A DNA stretch of 64,000 bases, from contig NZ_FNJA01000002.1 in the NCBI RefSeq assembly GCF_900104385.1, positions 62,001-126,000 on the forward strand. Reading direction: 5' to 3'. A model generated the notes under the pieces. It did not search any database. It saw only the letters and a program-made list of their open reading frames with translations, and had not been told where the DNA came from. The position numbers and the translations under genes were made by a program. Of this stretch, positions 51,203 through 59,665 are shown piece after piece. The stretch's first letter is position 1; each line of letters opens with the position of its first letter. This DNA comes from Rhodoferax sp. OV413 (GTDB taxonomy: Bacteria > Pseudomonadota > Gammaproteobacteria > Burkholderiales > Burkholderiaceae_C).

Positions 51203-52159
51203 ATGAACGCCCTGATCCTCAAGCTTCTTGGCCACCGTGTCGCCATTGGACTGCTTTCGTTATTGGCCGTGTCAGCGCTGGTCTTTGCGATCACCGCCGT
51301 GCTGCCGGGCGATGCAGCACAAGAGCAGCTGGGCCAGGAGGCCACACCCGAGGCTTTGGCCGCGCTGCGTAAGCAAATGGGGTTGGACGTAGCCGCGCCA
51401 CTGCGCTACCTCCATTGGTTGGGAGGTGTCGCCAAGGGTGACCTGGGCCACTCAGCGACCACCAGCATGCCGGTGAGTGAGCTGGTGGCCAGCCGCTTGC
51501 CCAATTCGCTGCTGCTGGCCGCTGTGACGGCGCTATTTTCCGTCCCCATCGCACTGGCGCTGGGCATATCTTCAGCGGTGTGGCGTGGCTCGTGGTTCGA
51601 CCGCCTCGCCTCCACGACGGCCGTGGGCGTGGTGTCGGTACCCGAGTTCCTGGTCGCCACGCTGGCGGTACTGGTGTTCGCGGTCAAGCTGCGCTGGCTG
51701 CCCGCACTTTCCTATGCGAGCGACATCGAATCCATCGGCCAGATGCTGCGTGCCTTTGCGATGCCGGTACTCAGCCTGTGCTGCGTGATCATCGCGCAGA
51801 TGATGCGCATGACCCGCGCTGCGGTCATTGACCAGCTGGAAGCTCCCTACATCGAGATGGTGCGGCTCAAGGGCGCATCGCCGCTGCGTACGGTGATGGC
51901 CCACGCACTGCCCAATGCCATCGGCCCTATCGCCAATGCCGTGGCGTTCAGCCTGTCCTACCTGCTGGGCGGCGTGATCATCATCGAAACCATTTTCAAC
52001 TATCCCGGTATTGCCAAGCTGATGGTGGATGCCGTCACGCAGCGCGACATGCCGCTGGTGCAGGCCTGCACCATGATCTTCTGCGCCGGCTACCTGATCC
52101 TGGTGACTCTGGCTGATGTCTGCGGCATCGTCGCCAACCCGCGCCTGCGCCACCGCTGA
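51203..52159 (+). CDS. ABC transporter permease, DppB-type
   Basis: A 318-residue inner-membrane permease of the peptide/opine/nickel group. The first hydrophobic segment is at residues 12-35 (VAIGLLSLLAVSALVFAI), followed by the periplasmic stretch GDAAQEQLGQEATPEALAAL typical of DppB. The cytosolic loop is IEMVRLKGASPLRTVMAHAL. It lies 129 bases after the binding-protein gene and pairs with the DppC-type permease. Confidence 0.9.
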   Translation: MNALILKLLGHRVAIGLLSLLAVSALVFAITAVLPGDAAQEQLGQEATPEALAALRKQMGLDVAAPLRYLHWLGGVAKGDLGHSATTSMPVSELVASRLPNSLLLAAVTALFSVPIALALGISSAVWRGSWFDRLASTTAVGVVSVPEFLVATLAVLVFAVKLRWLPALSYASDIESIGQMLRAFAMPVLSLCCVIIAQMMRMTRAAVIDQLEAPYIEMVRLKGASPLRTVMAHALPNAIGPIANAVAFSLSYLLGGVIIIETIFNYPGIAKLMVDAVTQRDMPLVQACTMIFCAGYLILVTLADVCGIVANPRLRHR

Positions 52160-52227
52160 GATGTTTACGCCTGGTTCCCGCAGCTCCACCACGTCCTTTC
52201 CACGCCCCACAACATAAGCGATACCCC

Positions 52228-53118
52228 ATGGAACCTGTTTCGCAAACCCTGACCACCCCCGCGGTGGTCGCACCGCGCGGCGTCTGTAGGCGCTGGCTAT
52301 CGGGATTCGGTATGTCCGGCCTGGTGGGCCTGGCCGTGCTGGCCTTCTGGATCATCGCCGCGCTGTTCGGCCCGGCGATGCTGTCGCCCGCGCTGTCGGG
52401 CTCGGGCAGCAATGCCGTGTTCGCCCCCATCAGTGCGGTGCACTGGATGGGCACGGACTACCTCGGCCGTGACATGCTGGGGCGTGTCATCAATGGCGCC
52501 CGTTATACCGTGGGTGTCGCACTCATTGCTACCTTGATTGCCAGCGGCACCGGTACCGTGCTGGCCCTGCTGGCCGCCAGTGGCAGCCAGGCGCTCGACA
52601 CGATGCTCAGCCGCGGCCTCGACACGCTGACGGCTATCCCCAGCAAGATGTTCGCGCTCATCATGGTGGCGGGCTTCGGTTCCTCGGTGGCCATGCTGGT
52701 GGCTACGGCCGCCATCATCTACATCCCGGGTGCCTTCCGCATCGCCCGTTCACTGGCGGTCAATATCAATGCACTCGACTATGTCGTGGTAGCGCGGACA
52801 CGCGGCGAAGGTACGCTGTACATCATGCTGCGTGAAATTCTGCCCAATATCCTGGGCCCCATGCTGTCCGACCTCGGCCTGCGCTTCGTCTACGTCGTGC
52901 TGCTGCTGGCCGGCCTGAGTTTCCTGGGCCTGGGCATCCAGCCGCCTTCTGCCGATTGGGGCTCGCTGGTACGAGAGAACATCGGCGCATTGCCCGACGC
53001 AGGCGCCTCCGTGATCGTTCCGGCCCTGGCTATCGCCAGCCTGACCATCTCGGTCAATCTGGTCATCGACAACCTGCCGGGCCGCGCCGCCCGCGAACGC
53101 CGCCGGGGAGCACACTGA
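52228..53118 (+). CDS. ABC transporter permease, DppC-type
   Basis: A 296-residue inner-membrane permease. It has the DppC-type N-terminal segment and GTDYLGRDMLGRVINGARYT, the hallmark of this subunit. The cytosolic loop is VVARTRGEGTLYIMLREILP. Its TGA stop overlaps the ATG of the ATPase gene (TGATG), so permease and ATPase are made together. Confidence 0.9.
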   Translation: MEPVSQTLTTPAVVAPRGVCRRWLSGFGMSGLVGLAVLAFWIIAALFGPAMLSPALSGSGSNAVFAPISAVHWMGTDYLGRDMLGRVINGARYTVGVALIATLIASGTGTVLALLAASGSQALDTMLSRGLDTLTAIPSKMFALIMVAGFGSSVAMLVATAAIIYIPGAFRIARSLAVNINALDYVVVARTRGEGTLYIMLREILPNILGPMLSDLGLRFVYVVLLLAGLSFLGLGIQPPSADWGSLVRENIGALPDAGASVIVPALAIASLTISVNLVIDNLPGRAARERRRGAH

Positions 53119-54737
53119 TGGGCGCACCAGTCATCGTAAAAGGCCTGCACATCACCGCAGGCGGCCAGACCCTGGTCGACCATCTGAGCTTCGCCATCCA
53201 GCCCGGCGAAGTGCTCGCCCTGATTGGTGAATCCGGTTCCGGCAAAACCACTACCGCGCTGGCGTTAATGGGCCATGCACGCAATGGCTGCACGATTGCC
53301 AGCGGTAGCGTGCGCATCGGCGATGTGGACGTGCTGACGCTGGACCCCGCCGGGCAACGCGCATTGCGTGGGCGCCGCGTGTCCTACATCGCACAGAGCG
53401 CGGCAGCATCCTTCAACCCCTCGCGCACGCTGATGGACCAGGTGGTAGAGCCAACGCTTATCCATGGGCTTATGAAGCGCCCTGAAGCCGAAGCCAAGGC
53501 CGTAGCGCTCTTCACAGAGCTGGCACTGCCCAATCCAGAGACCATTGGTGACCGTTATCCGCACCAGGTTTCCGGCGGCCAGCTGCAGCGCGTGATGGCA
53601 GCCATGGCACTGATCACCGATCCGGACCTGGTCATCCTCGACGAACCCACCACGGCACTTGACGTCACCACCCAGCTCGAAGTGCTGCGCGCCTTCCGCC
53701 GCGTGGTGCGCGAACGCCGCGCCACGGCGGTGTACGTCAGCCACGATCTGGCAGTAGTAGCCCAAATGGCCGACCACATCCTGGTGCTGCGCAACGGACA
53801 GATGCAGGAAATCAACGCGACGGAACAGATACTTAGCCAGCCGGCCCAGCCTTACACGCAAAGCTTGCTGGCCGCCGCGCGCCCGGCACCGCGTGTGTCG
53901 CCGCAAGGTTGCGGCAGTGAACTGCTGCTCGACATCCACGACCTCTCGGCTGGCTATGGGCCCACCGACCTAAAGGGCCAGCCTGAAAAGCTGATCCTGC
54001 AGAACATTGACCTCAAGCTGTACCGCGGCCAGGCCATCGGCGTGATCGGCGAATCGGGCTCTGGCAAGACCACCTTGGCGCGCGCCGTAGCCGGGCTGAT
54101 CAAACCCTGCGGCGGCGGCATCATCTTCAAGAACAGCGAACTGGCGCCTACGCTGGCCGAACGCAGCAAGGAACAGCTGCGCCAGATCCAGATCGTGTTC
54201 CAGATGGCCGATACGGCGCTCAATCCGTCGCAGACCATCGAGGCCATCCTGGCGCGGCCTCTGGTCTTCTACAAAGGCCTGCGCGGACCGGCACTGCAGA
54301 AGCGCATCCGCGAGCTGTTGGACCTGGTCAAGCTGCCGCATACCGTGGCCTCGCGCCTGCCGGGCGGTCTTTCGGGTGGACAAAAGCAGCGCGTGAACCT
54401 GGCGCGCGCTCTGGCAGCCGACCCCGATCTGATCCTGTGCGACGAAGTCACCTCGGCGCTCGATACCGTTGTGGGCGCCGCCGTGCTGGACCTGATCGCC
54501 GAGCTGCGGCGGGAACTTGGCGTGTCTTATCTCTTCATCAGCCACGACCTGCATACCGTGCGTGCCGTCTGCGATGAAATCGTCGTCATGAAGGACGGCC
54601 ACAAGCTCGCGCAAGTCGCCCGTGCCGACTATGACCGCGGCCCGCACCACCCTTACTACGAGTTGCTGGAGCGCTCGGTGCCCGAACTTCGCCGCGGTTG
54701 GCTCGACGAGATGGACACCCGGCGGGCCGTAGCCTGA
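53118..54737 (+). CDS. Fused two-domain ABC ATPase, DppD-DppF type
   Basis: A 539-residue ATPase with two nucleotide-binding domains in one chain. Domain 1 (about 1-255): Walker A GESGSGKTT, signature VSGGQLQRV, Walker B LVILDEPTTALD. Domain 2 (about 275-535): Walker A GESGSGKTT, signature LSGGQKQRV, Walker B LILCDEVTSALD. It replaces separate DppD and DppF and completes the importer (binding protein, two permeases, ATPase). ATG 53118 shares a base with the permease stop. Confidence 0.92.
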   Translation: MGAPVIVKGLHITAGGQTLVDHLSFAIQPGEVLALIGESGSGKTTTALALMGHARNGCTIASGSVRIGDVDVLTLDPAGQRALRGRRVSYIAQSAAASFNPSRTLMDQVVEPTLIHGLMKRPEAEAKAVALFTELALPNPETIGDRYPHQVSGGQLQRVMAAMALITDPDLVILDEPTTALDVTTQLEVLRAFRRVVRERRATAVYVSHDLAVVAQMADHILVLRNGQMQEINATEQILSQPAQPYTQSLLAAARPAPRVSPQGCGSELLLDIHDLSAGYGPTDLKGQPEKLILQNIDLKLYRGQAIGVIGESGSGKTTLARAVAGLIKPCGGGIIFKNSELAPTLAERSKEQLRQIQIVFQMADTALNPSQTIEAILARPLVFYKGLRGPALQKRIRELLDLVKLPHTVASRLPGGLSGGQKQRVNLARALAADPDLILCDEVTSALDTVVGAAVLDLIAELRRELGVSYLFISHDLHTVRAVCDEIVVMKDGHKLAQVARADYDRGPHHPYYELLERSVPELRRGWLDEMDTRRAVA

Positions 54738-54774
54738 AACACGCGACAAGCCCCATGTTTGACAAGGAATACCC

Positions 54775-55869
54775 ATGGATATGACCCCCACTTTCCGTAT
54801 CGCACTCATTGCCGGCGACGGCATCGGCAAGGAAGTGCTGCCAGAAGGCCTGCGCGTAGTGCAGGCTGCCGCTGAACGCTTTGGCTTCGAACTCGAATGC
54901 CGCACCATGGACTGGGCCAGCTGCGACTACTACCTGGCCTACGGCCAGATGATGCCGGACGATTGGAAGGAACAGCTGAAGGGCGTAGACGCCATCTTCT
55001 TCGGTGCTGTCGGCTGGCCGGCCACCGTGCCCGACCATGTGTCGCTCTGGGGCTCGCTGCTGAAGTTCCGTCGCGAATTCGACCAGTACATCAACCTGCG
55101 CCCGGTGCGCCTGTTCGAAGGCGTGCCCTGCCCGCTGGCCGGCCGCAAGCCCGGTGACATCGACTACTACGTGGTGCGTGAAAACACCGAGGGCGAATAC
55201 ACCTCGCTGGGCGGCATCATGTACGAGGGTACGGACCGCGAAATCGTGATCCAGGAGTCGATCTACTCCCGCAGGGGCGCCGACCGCCTGCTACGCTTCG
55301 CTTTCGACCTGGCCCAAAGCCGGCCGCGCAAGCATGTCACCCTGGCCACCAAATCCAACGGTATTGCCATCAGCATGCCCTGGTGGGACAAGCGCGCCGA
55401 CGTGGTGGCGCAGGACTACCCCGAGGTGGTGCTGGACAAGCAACACATCGACATCCTGACCGCGCGTTTTGTGCTGCAGCCAAACCGCTTCGACGTGGTG
55501 GCGGCCACCAATCTGTTCGGCGATATCTTGTCCGACCTGGGCCCGGCCACCACCGGCACTATCGGCTTGGCGCCCTCGGCGAATCTGAATCCCGAGCGCC
55601 ATTTCCCCTCGCTGTTCGAGCCGGTACACGGCTCGGCGCCCGACATCTACGGCAAGAACATCGCCAACCCGATTGCCATGATCTGGTCCGGCGCACTGAT
55701 GCTCGATTTCCTGACCCGCGGCGAAGGTATCGGCCGTGCTGCGCACGACGCCATCGTGCAAGCCATCGAAGCCGTGCTGCGCGACGGCCCACGCACGCCC
55801 GATCTGGGCGGTACGGCATCGACCACCGATGTCGGTATCGCCATTGCAGAACGTGTAGCTGCCGCCTGA
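54775..55869 (+). CDS. Tartrate / D-malate dehydrogenase-like beta-decarboxylating dehydrogenase
   Basis: A 364-residue member of the isocitrate/isopropylmalate dehydrogenase family, closest in wording to TtuC/DmlA-type tartrate and D-malate dehydrogenases. Features are GDGIGKEVLPEGLRV, YYVVRENTEGEYTSLGG (catalytic Tyr/Asn region), TKSNGIAISMPWWD (Lys) and TNLFGDILSDLGP (metal Asp). It oxidises and decarboxylates a D-2-hydroxy diacid with NAD. It follows the ATPase by 37 bases and precedes the semialdehyde dehydrogenase by 20, so it works on carbon from the imported compound. Confidence 0.88.
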   Translation: MDMTPTFRIALIAGDGIGKEVLPEGLRVVQAAAERFGFELECRTMDWASCDYYLAYGQMMPDDWKEQLKGVDAIFFGAVGWPATVPDHVSLWGSLLKFRREFDQYINLRPVRLFEGVPCPLAGRKPGDIDYYVVRENTEGEYTSLGGIMYEGTDREIVIQESIYSRRGADRLLRFAFDLAQSRPRKHVTLATKSNGIAISMPWWDKRADVVAQDYPEVVLDKQHIDILTARFVLQPNRFDVVAATNLFGDILSDLGPATTGTIGLAPSANLNPERHFPSLFEPVHGSAPDIYGKNIANPIAMIWSGALMLDFLTRGEGIGRAAHDAIVQAIEAVLRDGPRTPDLGGTASTTDVGIAIAERVAAA

Positions 55870-55889
55870 AACATCCTTCCGAGCCAACC

Positions 55890-57365
55890 ATGCCACTGAC
55901 CCTCCAACGCCAGAATCTCTTGCCCGGACAACACTTCATCGCCGGTGAATGGCGCGATGCCAGCGACGCCCGTCGCCTGGACGTGACCGACCCGGCGACC
56001 AATGCCGTGTTTGCCAGCGTGCCCGATGGCACGGCAGCCGATGCCCGCGCCGCAGTCGAAGCCGCCCACGCCGCCTTCGACAGCTGGCGCAAGGTGCCGG
56101 CCAAGCAGCGCGCGCAAACCATCAAGCGCTGGAACGATCTGATCGTCGCCCACCAGGAAGACCTGGGCCGGTTGATCTCGCGCGAGCAGGGTAAACCGCT
56201 GGCCGAGGGCAAGGGCGAAGTGCTCTACGCCGCCAGCTACGTCGAATGGTTCGCCGAAGAAGCCACGCGCATCAGCGGCGACATCATCGCCGCGCCGGTG
56301 CCGGGCCGGCGCATGTTTGCCTTCAAGGAACCGGTGGGCGTGATTGCCGCCATCACGCCCTGGAACTTCCCTGCCGCCATGATCGCGCGCAAGATCGCGC
56401 CGGCGCTGGCCGCGGGCTGTACCGTGGTCTGCAAGCCGGCCGAAGACACACCGCTGACTTCGCTGGCGCTGGTCAAGCTGGCCGAGGAAGCCGGTGTGCC
56501 GCCGGGCGTGCTGAACATCGTTACCGCTTCACGCGAACGCACACCCGAGGTGGTGGACGTATGGCTCGACGACCCGCGTGTGCGCAAGATCACCTTCACC
56601 GGCTCCACGCCGGTGGGCAAGCACCTGGCCCGTCGCTCGGCCGACACGCTGAAGAAGCTGTCGCTGGAGCTGGGTGGCAATGCGCCCTTCATCGTGTTTG
56701 ACGATGCCGATGTGGACGCTGCCGTCGAAGGCCTGATGGTGTCCAAGTTCCGCAACGGCGGCCAGACCTGCGTCTGCCCGAACCGCATCTACGTGCAGGC
56801 CGGTGTGCACGACCAATTTGTGGCCAAGCTGGCGGCGCGTGTCGGTGCCCTGGTGGTTGGCCCGGCCACCGATCCGGCTTCGCAGATCGGCCCCATGATC
56901 AATGCCCGTGCCGTGGAGAAGATCGAACGCCATGTGCAGGACGCCGTGGCCGGCGGCGCCCGCGTGGTGGCCGGCGGCACCCGCCTGCCTGCGCTGGGGG
57001 CCAACTACTTCGCGCCCACGGTGCTGGCGGATGCGAACGCCAGCATGGCCTGCTCGTGCGAGGAAACCTTTGGCCCGGTGGCCCCGGTCACGCGCTTCGA
57101 GACCGAGGCAGAGGTCATCCTGGCCGCTAACGCCACGCCCTTCGGGCTGGCCGCGTATTTCTATTCGAACGACGTGCGCCGCATCTGGCGGTTGGCCGAT
57201 GCGCTGGAGTCCGGCATTGTCGGCATCAATGAAGGTGCCTTGGCTGCGGAGGCGGCCCCCTTTGGTGGTGTCAAGGATTCGGGCTATGGGCGTGAGGGCT
57301 CGACCCATGGCCTGGACGAATACATGCACTTCAAGTACGTCTGCCAAGGGTCTTTGTCGGCTTAG
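55890..57365 (+). CDS. NAD(P)-dependent semialdehyde dehydrogenase, GabD-like
   Basis: A 491-residue aldehyde dehydrogenase of the succinate-semialdehyde group. TPWNFPAAMIARKIAPALAAG, general base Glu in LELGGNAPFIV, nucleophile Cys in NGGQTCVCPNRIYV (two Cys, as in many GabD proteins), and PFGGVKDSGYGREGS at the end. ATG 55890 (MPLTLQRQNL) is the family-like start. It is last in the plus-strand group and probably oxidises the semialdehyde produced by amine oxidation or transamination. Confidence 0.9.
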   Translation: MPLTLQRQNLLPGQHFIAGEWRDASDARRLDVTDPATNAVFASVPDGTAADARAAVEAAHAAFDSWRKVPAKQRAQTIKRWNDLIVAHQEDLGRLISREQGKPLAEGKGEVLYAASYVEWFAEEATRISGDIIAAPVPGRRMFAFKEPVGVIAAITPWNFPAAMIARKIAPALAAGCTVVCKPAEDTPLTSLALVKLAEEAGVPPGVLNIVTASRERTPEVVDVWLDDPRVRKITFTGSTPVGKHLARRSADTLKKLSLELGGNAPFIVFDDADVDAAVEGLMVSKFRNGGQTCVCPNRIYVQAGVHDQFVAKLAARVGALVVGPATDPASQIGPMINARAVEKIERHVQDAVAGGARVVAGGTRLPALGANYFAPTVLADANASMACSCEETFGPVAPVTRFETEAEVILAANATPFGLAAYFYSNDVRRIWRLADALESGIVGINEGALAAEAAPFGGVKDSGYGREGSTHGLDEYMHFKYVCQGSLSA

Positions 57366-57412
57366 CCGGCCGTTGCAAGAGCGCCAGCGGCGTGTGGGTG
57401 AAAATCGGCGGA

Positions 57413-58693
57413 ATGCATTTATCCATTTCTCTGCCGGTACGCCGGTCTTGGCTGCTTTCCACGTCGCTGATAGTGCTGCTCGCAGGTTGCGCCGCTACAC
57501 CATCCAAACCGCTCCCAGCGCCAGCCGTGTCAGCCCGTCCAGCAGAGGCCACGCCCGATGCGCTTGCCCCCCAGCAGGGCTTTGTGCGCTGGGTCGACGG
57601 CTTCCGCGCCACGGCACGCGCTGCCGGCATTAGCGAGGCTACCTTGCATGCGGCGCTCGACAACATCCAATACCTGCCGCGCGTGGTCGAGCTGGACCGC
57701 GCGCAGCCTGAGTTCAACCGCACGGTCTGGGACTACCTGGACAGCGCGGTGTCGCCGCAACGGGTGACCCGCGGGCAGGACAAGCTGCTGCAGGTGCGCA
57801 CCGAGGCCGATGCTGCGGCAGCGCGCTACGGCGTGCCCGCCAACATCCTGGCCGCCATCTGGGGCATGGAGAGCAATTACGGCAGTAACTACGGCGATAT
57901 TCCGACCATCGACGCCCTGGCGACCCTGGGCTTCGAGGGCCGGCGCGAAGACTGGGCGCGCGGCCAGCTGGTCGCGGCGCTGAAGATCCTGCAGAACGGC
58001 GATATCGACCCTGCGCACATGGTTGGCTCCTGGGCCGGCGCCATGGGCCAGACCCAGTTTCTGCCGTCGAATTTTCTGGCTTATGCGGTAGACGCCGATG
58101 GCGACGGCCGGCGCGACATCTGGGGCAGCATGGCCGACGTGATGGCATCGACGGCGAACTTCCTGGCGCGCTCGGGCTGGCAGGCCGGCCAGCCCTGGGG
58201 CACCGAGGTACAGCTGCCGCCGGGTTTTGACGTAGGCCGCGCCGATGCCGGGCTGCGGCAGTCCTCAACCCAGTGGGCGGCCGAAGGCCTGCGCAGCATG
58301 GACGGAGCACCGCTGCCGGACTTGGCCGACGCCGACCTACTGCTGCCCGCCGGCGCGCGCGGCCCGGCCTTCCTGGTCGGCTCCAGCTTTCGCGCCATCC
58401 TGCGCTACAACAATTCCACCAGCTACGCGCTGGGGGTAAGCCTGCTGGCGCAGCGCCTAGGCAACGGCCCGGGCGTGAAGGCGCCCTGGCCACGTGATCT
58501 GCGCGCGCTGACCCGCAGCCAGTTGCTGGAAATGCAGACGGCCTTGAACCAGCGCGGCTTTGCCAGTGGCACGCCTGACGGCATGATGGGCCCGGCCACG
58601 CGCGACGGCCTGCGGCGCTACCAGCGCAGCATCGGCCTGCCGGCCGATGGGTATCCGGATCTGGAACTGCTGCAGCGCCTGCAGCAGAAGTAG
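57413..58693 (+). CDS. mltB: Membrane-bound lytic murein transglycosylase B-like lipoprotein
   Basis: A 426-residue murein hydrolase. A lipoprotein signal ends in the lipobox LAGC (Cys26). The SLT_2-type catalytic domain has IWGMESNYGSNYGDIP, whose Glu (about residue 153) is the catalytic acid, plus GSWAGAMGQTQFLPSNFL. A C-terminal peptidoglycan-binding domain (about 365-425) reads LNQRGFASGTPDGMMGPATR. It cleaves glycan strands with 1,6-anhydro ends at the outer membrane's inner face. ATG 57413 is chosen because it places the signal peptide at the very N-terminus. Confidence 0.9.
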   Translation: MHLSISLPVRRSWLLSTSLIVLLAGCAATPSKPLPAPAVSARPAEATPDALAPQQGFVRWVDGFRATARAAGISEATLHAALDNIQYLPRVVELDRAQPEFNRTVWDYLDSAVSPQRVTRGQDKLLQVRTEADAAAARYGVPANILAAIWGMESNYGSNYGDIPTIDALATLGFEGRREDWARGQLVAALKILQNGDIDPAHMVGSWAGAMGQTQFLPSNFLAYAVDADGDGRRDIWGSMADVMASTANFLARSGWQAGQPWGTEVQLPPGFDVGRADAGLRQSSTQWAAEGLRSMDGAPLPDLADADLLLPAGARGPAFLVGSSFRAILRYNNSTSYALGVSLLAQRLGNGPGVKAPWPRDLRALTRSQLLEMQTALNQRGFASGTPDGMMGPATRDGLRRYQRSIGLPADGYPDLELLQRLQQK

Positions 58694-58724
58694 CCCCGCC
58701 GGCTGGCCAGCCTACTTGCTCTTG

Positions 58725-58784
58725 TTTCTATAGCTTCTTGTGCAGGTGATATCTGCGCTAGAGCATGATTTGACTTAAATTTTA
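58725..58784 (+). repeat. Palindromic intergenic repeat, copy R6
   Basis: The core at 58740-58758 is GTGCAGGTG-A-TATCTGCGC, a stem that closes with three G-U type pairs when read as RNA. It is followed by TAGAGCATGATTTGACTTAAA. It lies just after the mltB-like gene. Confidence 0.7.
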
Positions 58785-59178
58785 GAACCATGCCAACGCC
58801 ATCTCGGCGTAGGGCAACCGCGTTCTTTACATCCGTGTCCTACGGGTGATGAAACCCTCTGCATCCCTGATCGCTATGCGTTCGGCTGGCTTGCCATCGC
58901 TCATTTCCTGTTCGGCAGTTGCCGCTTGCGACCCCGAGAGCGCCCTCCCAAGGATTGTCAGACATCGCTGACAACAGGCTCAGCGCCTGTCCTTCAACGC
59001 GGCGCCGACCTGCGTGCAATAGTCAATTCCTGTGGTTCGGACGAGGGAGCCCTGTGCGGATTGCGCCCGGTGTTCGGGAGGCGGACACGGACCCCCCAAT
59101 CTGATCACTTTGTGCGCCGATCACACACGATCGGTTGCCGCCTATTCCCGTTTGCAAGAAAGATGGACCGTGTTTTCA
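58785..59178. promoter_or_regulatory. Intergenic region with two inverted repeats before the DUF421 gene
   Basis: No gene is recognised here. TTGTCAG (58955-58961) and CTGACAA (58968-58974) form a perfect 7-base inverted repeat with a 6-base spacer, and CCGATC-ACACAC-GATCGG lies near 59117-59134. Either could be an operator for the stress-related genes downstream. No clear -10/-35 pair is visible. Confidence 0.4.
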
Positions 59179-59643
59179 ATGCACACAGACTGGTGGGAAC
59201 TGCCATTGAGAGCCGCGATTATCTACATCGCTCTGCTGGTGATGGTGCGGGTGTCGGGCAGGCGTACGGTGGGCCAGTTCACGCCTTTTGATCTGCTGGT
59301 GGTCATGCTTTTAAGCGAAAGCGTGTCCAGCGGTTTGAGTGGCGGAGAAGACTCGGTGACCGGCGCGCTCCTGGCTGCAACGACCTTGGTCGCCCTCAAC
59401 GTATCGGTCGCATTTTTCACCTCGCGCAGCAGAGGCTTTCAGCGCGTGGTCGAGGGTGATCCCATCCTGATAGGCCGCGACAGCGTCATTTTTGAAAATG
59501 TCTTGCGTGCGCAACGCATCCCTGTTTGCGATGCCAAACAGGCGCTCCGCGAAGCGGACTGTGAGCTGAAAGACATGAAGTTTCTATTTCTTGAGGCCGA
59601 TGGAGAGATCAGCGTGCTCAAGGATTCTTCCCCACCTGCTTAG
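59179..59643 (+). CDS. DUF421 (YetF/YcaP-like) membrane protein
   Basis: A 154-residue protein with two or three N-terminal hydrophobic segments (about 8-30, 40-85) and the DUF421 motif VRVSGRRTVGQFTPFDLLVVMLLSES region, then a cytosolic part with GDPILIGRDSVIFENVLRAQ. The family has a structured C-terminal cytosolic domain of unknown role. ATG 59179 (MHTDWWELP) is preferred; the longer frame to 59032 begins with a Cys-rich segment lacking family match. The catalase gene follows after 22 bases, so they are co-transcribed. Confidence 0.82.
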   Translation: MHTDWWELPLRAAIIYIALLVMVRVSGRRTVGQFTPFDLLVVMLLSESVSSGLSGGEDSVTGALLAATTLVALNVSVAFFTSRSRGFQRVVEGDPILIGRDSVIFENVLRAQRIPVCDAKQALREADCELKDMKFLFLEADGEISVLKDSSPPA

Positions 59644-59665
59644 ACCAACCCACCGGAGCCCCGAA

